This document shows positions 18,215 to 27,130 of a stretch of DNA of 64,000 nt, in pieces (the first letter of the stretch is position 1; every line of letters begins with the position of its first letter). The translations under genes were made by a program, and so were the position numbers. The notes under the pieces are model-generated. The model was not told the DNA's origin and did no database searches. It was given only the letters and a program-made list of their open reading frames with translations. The DNA is from Saprospirales bacterium GYS_P2D (GTDB lineage: Bacteria > Bacteroidota > Bacteroidia > Chitinophagales > Saprospiraceae): contig WUUP01000001.1 in NCBI GenBank assembly GCA_009833045.1, positions 241,586 to 305,585 on the forward strand, written 5' to 3'.

Positions 18215-19366
18215 ACCAAGCTCTTCATGACTACTGACCCACTCATCAGCCATGATAGCGGCAGACAGCGATAGGTCTCCACTCAGCACGACAGCTCCTA
18301 CTATCTCCGCAAATTTCATCACCTTATCCTGACCAAAACAGCCCAACATCTCCAGACACTCTCGCTGGGTAGGCAGTCCTGTACCACCACCGTAGGTAGC
18401 TACGATGAGTGAAGGAATAGTAACCGAGAAATAGTAATCACCATTACTCATGACATCAGCATGAACAATGGCTGCAGAGGATTCAGCGACATTGGCGACA
18501 TCCTGACCAGTAGCGATAAACATGGCCGTTATTCCATTTGCAGCATGAGCGCCATTATTGATCGAGCCACCCATGATAGCACCCACATTGGAGATCTTAC
18601 GCTGATCATGTAGAGTCTTCGCATCTGTACGCATGACATCACGGATGAAGTCTGAAGGTATCCTGATCTCTGCCACAACACGCTTGCCACGTGTATGTAG
18701 ATAGTTGATATAGGAGTGTTTCTTATCCGTATCCAGATTTCCCGCCAAGGAAAAGTACTCTAATCCTTCACTCTGCTGACTGAGGATCCATTGACAGGCT
18801 TTGTGGGTGGCTTTAGTTACCATGTTTTGTCCAGCGGCATCACCACAGGTATAGTTGAATCGGAGCCAGCGGATCTTACTGGCAGCGAACTGCTCAATAC
18901 TCACCAGACGACCTACACTCGTGGTAGACTCAGCCAGCTCCTTGAGATGTCCAAACTGCCCCTCAATCCAACGCCCAAACTCTCTGGCTCGCCCTGCGTC
19001 TTCGAATACAAAGACCGGCGCACGATTCATTTTGTCTTCGATCACATGTACGGTCACACCACCTGCCATTCGAGTGAGCTTCATCCCTCGATTATAGCTG
19101 GCGACTAATGTCCCCTCCGTGGTAGCGAGCGGGATATAAAAGTCTCCTTGAGCATATTCTCCATTGACACGTACGGGTCCAGCTAATCCAATAGGTACCT
19201 GCGCCACCCCCATGAAGTGCTCGATATTGCCGGCGAATACATCGGGCTGCATGGAATACTGGGATACATGAGAGAGCTCAGCGCCACTCTGCTCTTTGAC
19301 TAAATGGCGACGCTCGGTCGCCATTTCATTGCTGTAGTCATTTTCTTTTGAGCGAGGAATTTTCAT
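18203..19366 (-). CDS. hmgA: Hydroxymethylglutaryl-CoA reductase, class I type
   Basis: The product is 387 residues. It reduces HMG-CoA to mevalonate with NAD(P)H, the committed step of mevalonate-route isoprenoid synthesis. The class I pattern is clear: VAQVPIGLAGPV, TTEGTLVAS (catalytic Glu84), DAAGQNMVTKA for the cofactor, the DKKHSYIN lysine, ATGQDVANVAE aspartate, YGGGTGLPTQ and a C-terminal SHEELGRNR with catalytic His380. The call implies that this organism makes isoprenoids through mevalonate, at least in part. No other mevalonate genes are adjacent. The last codons lie inside a 63-bp repeat. Confidence 0.96.
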   Translation of the reverse strand: MKIPRSKENDYSNEMATERRHLVKEQSGAELSHVSQYSMQPDVFAGNIEHFMGVAQVPIGLAGPVRVNGEYAQGDFYIPLATTEGTLVASYNRGMKLTRMAGGVTVHVIEDKMNRAPVFVFEDAGRAREFGRWIEGQFGHLKELAESTTSVGRLVSIEQFAASKIRWLRFNYTCGDAAGQNMVTKATHKACQWILSQQSEGLEYFSLAGNLDTDKKHSYINYLHTRGKRVVAEIRIPSDFIRDVMRTDAKTLHDQRKISNVGAIMGGSINNGAHAANGITAMFIATGQDVANVAESSAAIVHADVMSNGDYYFSVTIPSLIVATYGGGTGLPTQRECLEMLGCFGQDKVMKFAEIVGAVVLSGDLSLSAAIMADEWVSSHEELGRNR

Positions 19367-19472
19367 ACGTACTTTGGATTTCAGTTATTTCAGATAGATA
19401 GTCAGCTGAAAGTACTGATATCCCCAGTATATAGCGCTACGGCATGACTTTATAAATTGGCCATAGCGTCAA

Positions 19473-20876
19473 CTAATCTCTCAACCTGACTGCTCTCGGC
19501 TCAAGAGAAGTCAGCTCGGCTATCCGTATAGGTCGACCACTTTCTATGCTTTTGCGAGCTGCTACACCGATCAGTATTGACATCGCTCCATCTCTTACTC
19601 CAGCGGCTCTGTGATAGGGATCATCAGTCTCTGGAGACATGAATATCTTATCATGTAGCTTAGCGTCTCCCCCGCCATGACCTTTGCGTGTCATACTGAC
19701 CGTCATCTTTTCATGTTCGGACCATAGTTTGTGCAGGATGATAGGCTCATGCGAGATCGGATCGTCTCCATCCTGAGACATCTCCAGTGCATGTAGCTCC
19801 TCCTGAGTCAGGCCCGGCTCAATCTTGAGATGTGGGATATCCAACCAAGCTTCGATGCGTCCTTCGGTACCATTAAATGCCACTTTCCATCCTTCAAAAG
19901 GAGAATAGGTGGTCAGGTTATAGCTCAGGGTGACATTATTAGCATATTTGACCTGTGCAGACATCTTGTCGTAGATATTGATCTCATTTCTGAATAGGCA
20001 GTTGTCTCTGATATATCCATCGTACTGTTCATTCTTGACATAGAGATTCATCATCATCTCGCTCTTAGTGATATCCCAGTGATAGTCGCAGGATGCTGTG
20101 TGAGCACAGTTTCGACAGTTTTCGCCTCTGAAGGGACCATTACTACCATAGTGCTCGAGATCTCCATAGGCGAAGACTTCCTCTGGATCAGAATCCAGCC
20201 ACCAATTGAGCAGGTCAAAATGATGAGTCGCCTTATGTATCCATAGCGTACCTCCGGACTCTCTCTGGCCATGCCATCTGCGGAAGTAGGACGCTCCATG
20301 ATGTGTATTGAGATACCAGCTGAACTCTACCGAAGTGACATCTCCGATAGCTTTATTCATGAGAAGCTCTTTGATTTTAGTCGCATATGGACTCCATCGA
20401 TAGTTAAATCCTACAATGAGTTTACGGCTTGAGTTACGCTCAGCTTCGAGGATGGCTTCGCACTTGTCTTCATCGGTCGTCAGCGGCTTCTCGGTGAGGA
20501 CATCACTACCCATCTTGAGACCTTTGATGATGAATTCGTGGTGTGTGCTATCCTTAGTCGTCACGATCAGCAGATCAGGCTTGACAGTAGTCATCATCTC
20601 CTCAAAATCAACAAAAGTCGGACAGTCTACCCCGATATGCGATCTGCCGAACTCCAATCGACCAGGATTGTGATCTGATAGTCCGACAAACTCTAATATG
20701 TCACTGTATTGATCGACTAATCTCTTGCCCCAAAAAGTGATGCCTCTGATACCCGTACCTACGAGTGCTACTCTCAGCTTCCTATTGACAAAATCTCCAC
20801 CAAAAGATGGAATGCTAACGGTGCCTGCGGCGAGCAGACCGACATTAGCTATGAATGTTCTGCGATTTAAATTCAT
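19473..20876 (-). CDS. Gfo/Idh/MocA family oxidoreductase with Tat-type signal and cysteine cluster
   Basis: The product is 467 residues from ATG at 20876, which places NLNRRTFIANVGLLAAGTVS, a twin-arginine signal, at the N-terminus. The Rossmann part has VGTGIRGI and the family TEKPLTT motif (catalytic-like Lys). The second half is the usual alpha/beta domain. An inserted segment holds NCRNCAHTASCDYHWD plus a later cysteine, unlike ordinary members. Exported family members occur in bacteroidotal sugar catabolism and glycan remodelling. The Cys cluster may bind a metal. The substrate is unknown and no sugar genes flank it. Confidence 0.88.
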   Translation of the reverse strand: MNLNRRTFIANVGLLAAGTVSIPSFGGDFVNRKLRVALVGTGIRGITFWGKRLVDQYSDILEFVGLSDHNPGRLEFGRSHIGVDCPTFVDFEEMMTTVKPDLLIVTTKDSTHHEFIIKGLKMGSDVLTEKPLTTDEDKCEAILEAERNSSRKLIVGFNYRWSPYATKIKELLMNKAIGDVTSVEFSWYLNTHHGASYFRRWHGQRESGGTLWIHKATHHFDLLNWWLDSDPEEVFAYGDLEHYGSNGPFRGENCRNCAHTASCDYHWDITKSEMMMNLYVKNEQYDGYIRDNCLFRNEINIYDKMSAQVKYANNVTLSYNLTTYSPFEGWKVAFNGTEGRIEAWLDIPHLKIEPGLTQEELHALEMSQDGDDPISHEPIILHKLWSEHEKMTVSMTRKGHGGGDAKLHDKIFMSPETDDPYHRAAGVRDGAMSILIGVAARKSIESGRPIRIAELTSLEPRAVRLRD

Positions 20877-21063
20877 GGCGATAGCTTTGTTTTCTTCTAT
20901 ATTGATAATCAATATATTAATTTGACTTCAAGCCAAAGGCTGACCATGCTCAAATGCGTAGTAAAGAATAGAAAATGTAAAAAAATGCTACTTATGCCAA
21001 GTAAAAGTAAGAGCCGCTAACGACCTGACATCAGTACTTAAAACTCTAATGGCTCTGAATAAA

Positions 21064-21906
21064 TCACAATCCAAACATGCGTCTGATGACCCTATCTAAA
21101 AGACGATGAGGCAACAGCATTGGGAGTGTCCAGTTTTTGAATTTCTGTGGGACTAATGCATGTCTGATAGCCGGACGATCTTTCTGTAGGATGCGTAGGA
21201 CCCTATCAGCTATCAGCTGCACATCGAGACCCGAGTCACCGCCATCTTTAGCCGCCTTACCAAACTTCTTTAAGAGTCGAGCATAAGGCGTCGACATGTA
21301 CTGCTCAAGCTGTATCCCCTTATCCCATATCGGTGTAGCCACAGCTCCCGGGGCTACTATCACTACATCGATATCCCACTGGAGAAGCTCTCTCCTAAGG
21401 CTGTGAGACACACCCTCTACTGCATGCTTGCTCCCGACATAGGCCCCCACAAATGGCTGTGCCAGTCGACCTGCCACCGAACTGATATTTATGATTTTGC
21501 CAGGCGGGACAGGGTGCCCTTCTTGAGCTCCGAGCATATCTAAGAATGCCTTAGTCACTCGGATCAATCCTATAATATTTACCTGAAAATGTTGCTCTAT
21601 CTCATCCATCGATTGGTATTGCATAGGTCCTCCTTTGGCGATGCCTGCATTGTTCACTAGACATTGGAGTCCTTCATTCCCGATTAGCTTCTTGACTTGC
21701 TGAGCGGCAGCATCGACTGCAGGAGCATCAGTCACATCCATGATCAAAGGTACGTAGGAGCTACCCCACTCCGCCGAGAGGCGCACTGCATCTGGAGCAC
21801 TCCGGACACTACCGAAGACTCTATATCCATCTCTGATCAGGGTCTGGGCTATTGCATGACCTATACCTGTAGATACTCCTGTGATGACTGCATTCTTATA
21901 GCTCAT
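21064..21906 (-). CDS. Short-chain dehydrogenase/reductase
   Basis: The product is 280 residues, a classical SDR. The NAD(P)-binding TGVSTGIG is at residues 9-16, NNAG at about 86, the catalytic Ser in NISSVAG, and Tyr156/Lys160 in YVGSK. The C-terminus (about 215-280) is longer than in minimal SDRs and hydrophobic/basic, as in retinol-dehydrogenase-like members. It probably reduces a carbonyl on a lipid or steroid-like substrate; this is inference. The MscS-like gene lies 22 bp upstream on the same strand. Confidence 0.9.
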   Translation of the reverse strand: MSYKNAVITGVSTGIGHAIAQTLIRDGYRVFGSVRSAPDAVRLSAEWGSSYVPLIMDVTDAPAVDAAAQQVKKLIGNEGLQCLVNNAGIAKGGPMQYQSMDEIEQHFQVNIIGLIRVTKAFLDMLGAQEGHPVPPGKIINISSVAGRLAQPFVGAYVGSKHAVEGVSHSLRRELLQWDIDVVIVAPGAVATPIWDKGIQLEQYMSTPYARLLKKFGKAAKDGGDSGLDVQLIADRVLRILQKDRPAIRHALVPQKFKNWTLPMLLPHRLLDRVIRRMFGL

Positions 21907-21928
21907 GGATGTATAGACTTATTTTTCT

Positions 21929-22795
21929 TCAATTATTCATCTCTTTATCGATCATAGGGCGCTCAGTCCGTAGATAGTTGACCACCTGACGTACGGTCTT
22001 CTTACGGATTTGTTGCTCCAGCTTCCGATCTACCTGTAATAAAGTATACTGAAACTTCAGCGAAAGCTCCTTACTTGAGATACTCTCGATCCTGAGGTTA
22101 AAGCTCTCGGGCTCTATGAGTTCATGATACTCTCCGAGTACATTGATGAGATTGCTCTCGAGATCTTCGAGACTCCCCTCAAATGCAGCGTCTATTTCAA
22201 ATGGGATACTCATCTTACGATAATTCCCTCTTGAGAAATTGACTAATTCACTCTGATATACTTTATCGTTGGGTAGGCTGATGAGATCATCATCGTCATT
22301 AAGCAGCGACAGTTTATAGAGAGTCATATTGACTACCTTTCCTTTATGCTCTCCTATCTTCACGTAGTCACCTATGTTCATATCCTTAGTGATGACTAAG
22401 GCGAATCCTCCTAATATCGGTGTGATATATTCTTTGAATAGGATCACAAATGCGGCCGCCACAATGCTCAGTGAGGTAAACAACGTCTGGATGTCCACTC
22501 CAAAGAAACCCAAAATCATGAAAAAGACGGCAAATACTAAAACCAATAAATAAAGATTGTAAATGGCTGTAGTGACTCGATCTTTTGACTTGCTGGATAT
22601 CCGACGGGTCTTACGATAATACATGTCCAGCAGATGGTAGCCCACATTGAGTATCAATACCACCCCAATCAGTCTCATAAGGAAAGAAACGATATTGTAA
22701 ACATCATCCGGCAGTGATACCCAATTGTCTATCAACTGATGGACGACTGCTAAGCCTATGACTACTAATAATTTCAATAGATGATTCAAAAGCAA
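21929..22795 (-). CDS. Mechanosensitive channel of the MscS family, second copy
   Basis: The product is 288 residues with four predicted membrane segments in the first 150 residues. A pore-like helix (LFTSLSIVAAAFVILFKEYITPILGG) differs from the glycine-alanine pattern of the first MscS gene. The beta domain has MNIGDYVKIGEHKG and ISLPNDKVY. A C-terminal vestibule domain follows. The weak pore motif suggests different gating or selectivity. It precedes the SDR gene by 22 bp, likely in one transcript. Confidence 0.82.
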   Translation of the reverse strand: MLLNHLLKLLVVIGLAVVHQLIDNWVSLPDDVYNIVSFLMRLIGVVLILNVGYHLLDMYYRKTRRISSKSKDRVTTAIYNLYLLVLVFAVFFMILGFFGVDIQTLFTSLSIVAAAFVILFKEYITPILGGFALVITKDMNIGDYVKIGEHKGKVVNMTLYKLSLLNDDDDLISLPNDKVYQSELVNFSRGNYRKMSIPFEIDAAFEGSLEDLESNLINVLGEYHELIEPESFNLRIESISSKELSLKFQYTLLQVDRKLEQQIRKKTVRQVVNYLRTERPMIDKEMNN

Positions 22796-23062
22796 TATAG
22801 TTTAGTTATGCATGATTCCTCAGACAATCGAGCTGAGTATCAAAGCTAATGAGACAATAATAGCAGACCAAAAGTTCTACGAATAGAATAAATCGATCTA
22901 CACAACGGTATATTATCAGTGTTTACTCTACATTCGGCTCAGTATCTATTATATCATGATCATACAGGTCGATATATTGATATAAAAAGTTCCCATCACT
23001 TGGTATGATGGATCACAAAGCAAAAGTCAGATATCGTTTTTCTTTGTTGAAAATTAATTCTA

Positions 23063-23407
23063 ATGAGCATTTTTAATAAAATTTTCGGCTGCGGTACAGC
23101 CTCATGTGTAAAACTGGATGAATACAATCTCGCTGAACTAAAAAGTAGAGGTGTCATTGTGCTGGACGTACGCACTCCATCAGAGTATGCCTCTGGACAT
23201 ATAGCAGAAGCACAAAATACTCCTCTCCAATCTCTAAAAAATTATGTGGATCAGATAAAAGCTGCTGACAAGCCTGTCATCACCTACTGTCGCAGTGGTA
23301 AGCGTAGCGAACTGGCACGTACTATTCTCTCCGCTCAGGGTGTAGAGGTTTACAATGCTGGCGGATATTCGGATTTTGTCACACAGTGGGAGTCCGTACA
23401 AGCATAG
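23063..23407 (+). CDS. Rhodanese-like domain protein
   Basis: The product is 114 residues, a single rhodanese domain. VLDVRTPSEYASGHI and the active-site loop YCRSGKRS with catalytic cysteine are intact. It likely handles sulfane sulfur in the cytoplasm. It is followed after 22 bp by a LysE-type exporter and then a second rhodanese, which suggests a shared transcript dealing with a sulfur or amino-acid related compound. The 267-bp upstream gap holds no visible gene. Confidence 0.92.
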   Translation: MSIFNKIFGCGTASCVKLDEYNLAELKSRGVIVLDVRTPSEYASGHIAEAQNTPLQSLKNYVDQIKAADKPVITYCRSGKRSELARTILSAQGVEVYNAGGYSDFVTQWESVQA

Positions 23408-23429
23408 ATCAGATCAGTCAAAAGTGTAA

Positions 23430-24053
23430 ATGGCAGTAATTATACATTTGTTAGTTGGATTTGCGATGTCTTTTGTAGGCTTGCTGCCTCCTGGCATGCT
23501 GAATATGACCTCCGTCCGGCAGAGCATAGAGGAGGGTCTGCGTAGTGCTACTCAGTTTTCGGCAGGAGCAGGATTAACAGTCGGTATTCAGGCTTTTGTG
23601 GCCTTGTATTTTGCCCGACTATTGAGCACTCGCCCGCAGATATTACAGGGGCTGGAGTATGTAGCGATTCCCATATTCTTTGTATTAGCCATATACTTTT
23701 ACTTCCAAGGAAAAAAGGAAATCAAAAAAGCCAAAAGCACCTCCCAAAAAGGCCCCTTGGTCTCAGGATTTTTGATGGCTTATCTTAATACAATAGCAGT
23801 ACCGTATTTTTTCGGGTACTGCACCCTGATGGAATACAAAGGCTGGATATCTCTTGACATGCCCATGCCGATTTTCATAGCTCTGGGTGCTGCTCTTGGA
23901 GCTTTTGCATTATTCGCTTTATACGGCAGATTCGCACAGCTGATCTCGAGTCGGATCGGCTTCGTAGCTCGCAATATTAATTATATCCTGAGTGGATTAT
24001 TCGTAGTATTAGCGATGGTCACTATCTATAGAAATTTGGAAAATATATTATAA
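23430..24053 (+). CDS. LysE family transporter
   Basis: The product is 207 residues with six hydrophobic segments, the length and topology of LysE/RhtB exporters. The N-terminal GLLPPGMLNM, ahead of the conserved GxxxGxxA-type helix (FSAGAGLTVGIQAFVALYF), matches the family start (PGP-like). The transported compound could be an amino acid or small thiol. It lies between two rhodanese genes. Confidence 0.82.
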   Translation: MAVIIHLLVGFAMSFVGLLPPGMLNMTSVRQSIEEGLRSATQFSAGAGLTVGIQAFVALYFARLLSTRPQILQGLEYVAIPIFFVLAIYFYFQGKKEIKKAKSTSQKGPLVSGFLMAYLNTIAVPYFFGYCTLMEYKGWISLDMPMPIFIALGAALGAFALFALYGRFAQLISSRIGFVARNINYILSGLFVVLAMVTIYRNLENIL

Positions 24054-24185
24054 TAATTTTTAATATTTAATCATCTACTCCTCAAGTAGTAGGGGTTTGT
24101 ACTAATCTTTTACAGAAGACTGTTTTCATCGCAATAGATGCCGTATTTTAGGGTTTTAAAGATCCAAAAAAACCGATACATCCCA

Positions 24186-24539
24186 ATGAGCAGACTCCTA
24201 AGCATATTTAAGAAAAAATCAATCACTGTAAGCCCTAATGCCGAAAGCATCGACTATAATGATATCATAGAAAGAGGGGTACTACTAATCGACATTCGCT
24301 CACCTCGAGAATACCAAAAAGCTCATCTGCCTAGAGCAATCAATATTCCGCTGAGTAAACTATCAAAAGTAACAGATGTACTGGGCACCGCTGCTCGACC
24401 TATCCTGTGCTACGGTGACCAGAATTATAGCAGCTACCAAGCGGCCACCTATCTCCAAAATCAAGGGATCGAATGCTATCATGGAGGAGATATAGACGAC
24501 GTAGAGGCCGCACTCGTAGAGCATCAATATATCAGGTAG
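24186..24539 (+). CDS. Rhodanese-like domain protein with a divergent active-site loop
   Basis: The product is 117 residues from ATG 24186; an in-frame ATG at 24138 would add 16. LIDIRSPREYQKAHLPRAIN marks the rhodanese fold. The expected CxxGxR loop reads CYGDQNYSS: the cysteine is kept but the glycine-arginine pattern that cradles the persulfide is altered. It may be a weak sulfurtransferase or a sulfur-sensing protein. It is third in the rhodanese-LysE group, 132 bp after the transporter. Confidence 0.78.
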   Translation: MSRLLSIFKKKSITVSPNAESIDYNDIIERGVLLIDIRSPREYQKAHLPRAINIPLSKLSKVTDVLGTAARPILCYGDQNYSSYQAATYLQNQGIECYHGGDIDDVEAALVEHQYIR

Positions 24540-24658
24540 ACTATGATATCTAAATGATCTATTCATATTAGCTAAGGTTTATACCTTGTTAATAGATCGT
24601 GAAGCATAAACTATAAGTAAAACTGAAGCGTTAATGTAGGGAACCAAAAAATTCCCAA

Positions 24659-25237
24659 ATGAATCCAAAATTTTCTTTATCCAAAAAGTCGGTGAGGCTG
24701 ATCAACAGTCTCGAAAAACAACCAGATAACGAAAAGTTTGATAATTCTGCGCTGAATCAAGAGCTGATTCAGATGATCTACGAACTGAGTAACAATCTCA
24801 CGGATAGATCAAAAAACAACAAGGAATTGACCTGGCACATGAATTATGAATCTGAAGAAGTATCTCCTCATGAAAATGGTGGATACTCTTATCTCTTGGA
24901 GTTCAGAGATGAAGATCGTACCGTCCTCGACCTCATCGTCAAGGTGGATCAAAATGGCCAAGTCGAAATCGAAGGGGGTCTCAAAGACCCTGAACTGATC
25001 TCAAAATCTGTACAGATCGATCTCAAAGATGTCTGTGAGTCAAGCGAATCCAATAAACTGGTCAAAGCCACTAAAGATCTCGCTCTCAACTCCTACTATC
25101 GTCTGGGGTCTATCATAGCTCTGGACAAATGTGGTCCTGCTGCCATGAAAGATCGGATACAGGGCATCTTGGTGCAGATGGAGATACTATTCGCTGCTAT
25201 GCTGGATATACTACCACAACAGCAGCTGGCCAAATAA
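24659..25237 (+). CDS. Hypothetical cytoplasmic protein, unknown family
   Basis: The product is 192 residues with no signal peptide, membrane helix or recognised motif. The N-terminal half is charged and helical; the middle (about 65-110) has beta strands (YSYLLEFRDEDRTVLDLIVK); the C-terminal third is a hydrophobic helical segment with two cysteines apart. Size, charge and layout resemble the next gene (25306-25848): N-terminal helix, central strands around an EFR/IEF element, C-terminal helices. Similarity is by eye only. The function is unknown. Confidence 0.6.
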   Translation: MNPKFSLSKKSVRLINSLEKQPDNEKFDNSALNQELIQMIYELSNNLTDRSKNNKELTWHMNYESEEVSPHENGGYSYLLEFRDEDRTVLDLIVKVDQNGQVEIEGGLKDPELISKSVQIDLKDVCESSESNKLVKATKDLALNSYYRLGSIIALDKCGPAAMKDRIQGILVQMEILFAAMLDILPQQQLAK

Positions 25238-25305
25238 TTTGAACATTACTTAAACCTTTATTCAATTCGCACTGTTTAATCATTATCACAAAATAGTTAA
25301 ACAAA

Positions 25306-25848
25306 ATGCGAAGCGGTTTAAGTCATGACACACAGCAATATCTGAAAGATAGAATGCCACAGTCCAAGACTATGGACTCTCGTCAGATCATTGATCAATA
25401 TGTCGCAGAATTAGATGAAATCATACGGACAGTGTGTGCTGAGCTACAGGATGAAATCAGTACTCAGGGAGCTTATGAGATCTCTCAGTATAATCAAACC
25501 TATCGTGGCCATGCACCCACCGTCCGATATGAGATCGTTCCAGATCCTGACTATCCTACCGCTACACTTACTATCAAGATAGATCCCCAACAAGATCAAA
25601 CTATAGAATTCTCATCCGATCTCAGTGACATAGATAATAACCAAACTATAGCCATCAGAAAATCGTCAAGCTATAAGCGGTACTTTACTGAGACAGTAAA
25701 AAATGGGAAGTTGGTCATATCGACAAAATTCTCTAAGCGCCAACTGTACTCTCGACACTTAGGTGGATACATTGCGCATTTACTGAGCCAGCTTCGGCCG
25801 TTCGTAGACTGTCTACAGCAGCAGAGTCAGAGAAAAGTGGCCGCTTAA
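25306..25848 (+). CDS. Hypothetical cytoplasmic protein, unknown family
   Basis: The product is 180 residues, soluble by appearance. An N-terminal helix (about 25-52, VAELDEIIRTVCAELQDEI) is followed by beta-rich sequence (YEIVPDPDYPTATLTIKID) and a C-terminal helical segment (GGYIAHLLSQLRPFVDCLQQ). No enzymatic motif is seen. The layout resembles the preceding gene at low identity; the two may be related proteins acting together. Its stop overlaps the opposing gene by 4 bp. Confidence 0.6.
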   Translation: MRSGLSHDTQQYLKDRMPQSKTMDSRQIIDQYVAELDEIIRTVCAELQDEISTQGAYEISQYNQTYRGHAPTVRYEIVPDPDYPTATLTIKIDPQQDQTIEFSSDLSDIDNNQTIAIRKSSSYKRYFTETVKNGKLVISTKFSKRQLYSRHLGGYIAHLLSQLRPFVDCLQQQSQRKVAA

Positions 25849-26507
25849 TAAAATTGATATCCAAACGATAGCCCTAAGCCATCTAAGGCAGGATTTCGGT
25901 CCATGCCTTTGATACCTGCATTTGATATGTGTAAATTTTTCACACCTATAGTGATCCACGCCATCTCAGGTACCCTCAGCGCTATGTGCAGACCGTATGT
26001 ACTACTAAAATTGAACTGAGTACCACCAAATGGAAACTGCTCTAAGAATACATTAGGCCCGACGCCATTATCATAATAGAGTTTCCAGTTGTCCCGATTG
26101 ACTATATACCACTGAAAGTAAAGCTGAAAGCCAATCCCAAAAGTACTGACCTGAGCATCTGATACTTTATAAATACCCATATCTCCTCCTACGACTAAGA
26201 ACCGCCTCAGTTGACGCCCTACTCTGAAGTGCCCTACGAATACATCCGACTTAGGCGGACGACTATACTCATACATCACATCCACGTAGCTACTATATAT
26301 GTAGGGACGATACATCTTGCGCTCATAGGGACTTTGCTCCGAGAGCTGGAGAGTCAGCCCGAGCCCTATGGCATTATATAGTAGGAGCTTATTATCAGCA
26401 AAATCTACAATATTGAGATCCACGGGATCATGCCAATCCCAACTATACTGCGCTATACTCGTAGACCAAGTCATAGCGCTCAATATCAAAATGAAAAATA
26501 TCTTCAT
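25845..26507 (-). CDS. Exported outer-membrane beta-barrel-like protein
   Basis: The product is 220 residues starting at MKIFFILILSAMTWSTSIAQ, a signal peptide. The rest is short amphipathic strands rich in Tyr and Gly (DVFVGHFRVGRQLRRFLVVGGDMGIYK, first 20 quoted only in part), and it ends LGLSFGYQFY with a C-terminal Tyr, typical of outer-membrane barrels. It is probably a porin-like or structural membrane protein. No ligand is visible. The start at 26507 is preferred because the upstream codon would extend the signal peptide. Confidence 0.65.
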   Translation of the reverse strand: MKIFFILILSAMTWSTSIAQYSWDWHDPVDLNIVDFADNKLLLYNAIGLGLTLQLSEQSPYERKMYRPYIYSSYVDVMYEYSRPPKSDVFVGHFRVGRQLRRFLVVGGDMGIYKVSDAQVSTFGIGFQLYFQWYIVNRDNWKLYYDNGVGPNVFLEQFPFGGTQFNFSSTYGLHIALRVPEMAWITIGVKNLHISNAGIKGMDRNPALDGLGLSFGYQFY

Positions 26508-26610
26508 AGTAATCTGATGCCACAAATGTAACGCATTATGAAAAGTCTAATATGAAGTCTATCTTGGTGATAGATCTATTATTTACATTAACAACTAAAC
26601 TATCTCAACT

Positions 26611-27009
26611 ATGAGCTTTCTCACTCATAATCAGACTCGACAGACAGATCTGGGTCTACTCGTGCTACGCATCGTCGGTGGAGGATTCATGCTCACGCAT
26701 GGTATCCCTAAACTGATGAAACTCCTTGATGGGAATATGGAATTTGCCGATCCTATAGGAGTGGGCCCTACCTTTAGTCTGATACTAACAGTATTTGCAG
26801 AGGTCATCTGTGCCGTATTCATCTTAGTAGGCTATAAGACTCGTCTGGCCACTATACCACTGTTAGTGACGATGGCGGTAGCCGCCTTTATCGTACATGC
26901 AGATGATCCTTGGGGTCGCAAAGAGTTTGGATTGCTATACTTTGGTATATATTTGGCGCTGCTTATGATGGGCGGTGGCAGACATAGTGTCGATGAGCGA
27001 CTCTCTTAA
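26611..27009 (+). CDS. DoxX family membrane protein
   Basis: The product is 132 residues with four hydrophobic segments and the DoxX signatures LRIVGGGFMLTHGIPKL (first helix), FAEVICAVFILVGYKTRLA and HADDPWGRKEFGLLYFGIY. Members of this family associate with quinone- or superoxide-related membrane activities, but the reaction is not defined. A more divergent paralog is at 8028. Confidence 0.9.
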   Translation: MSFLTHNQTRQTDLGLLVLRIVGGGFMLTHGIPKLMKLLDGNMEFADPIGVGPTFSLILTVFAEVICAVFILVGYKTRLATIPLLVTMAVAAFIVHADDPWGRKEFGLLYFGIYLALLMMGGGRHSVDERLS

Positions 27010-27130
27010 GCCATTGTTTGTCGAGCTACAGGACGTATTGACTATGATCATTTTTATTTAACATCTCCTTAGGAGAAATCCTATAGCTCGTACCGTCTTA
27101 CTATCAAGAACCCCTAAAATAGAAACAGGT

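Noticed and set aside
21009-21056. AGAGCC/GGCTCT pair downstream of the SDR gene
   Set aside because: The 36-base loop and weak T tail make a functional terminator unlikely.
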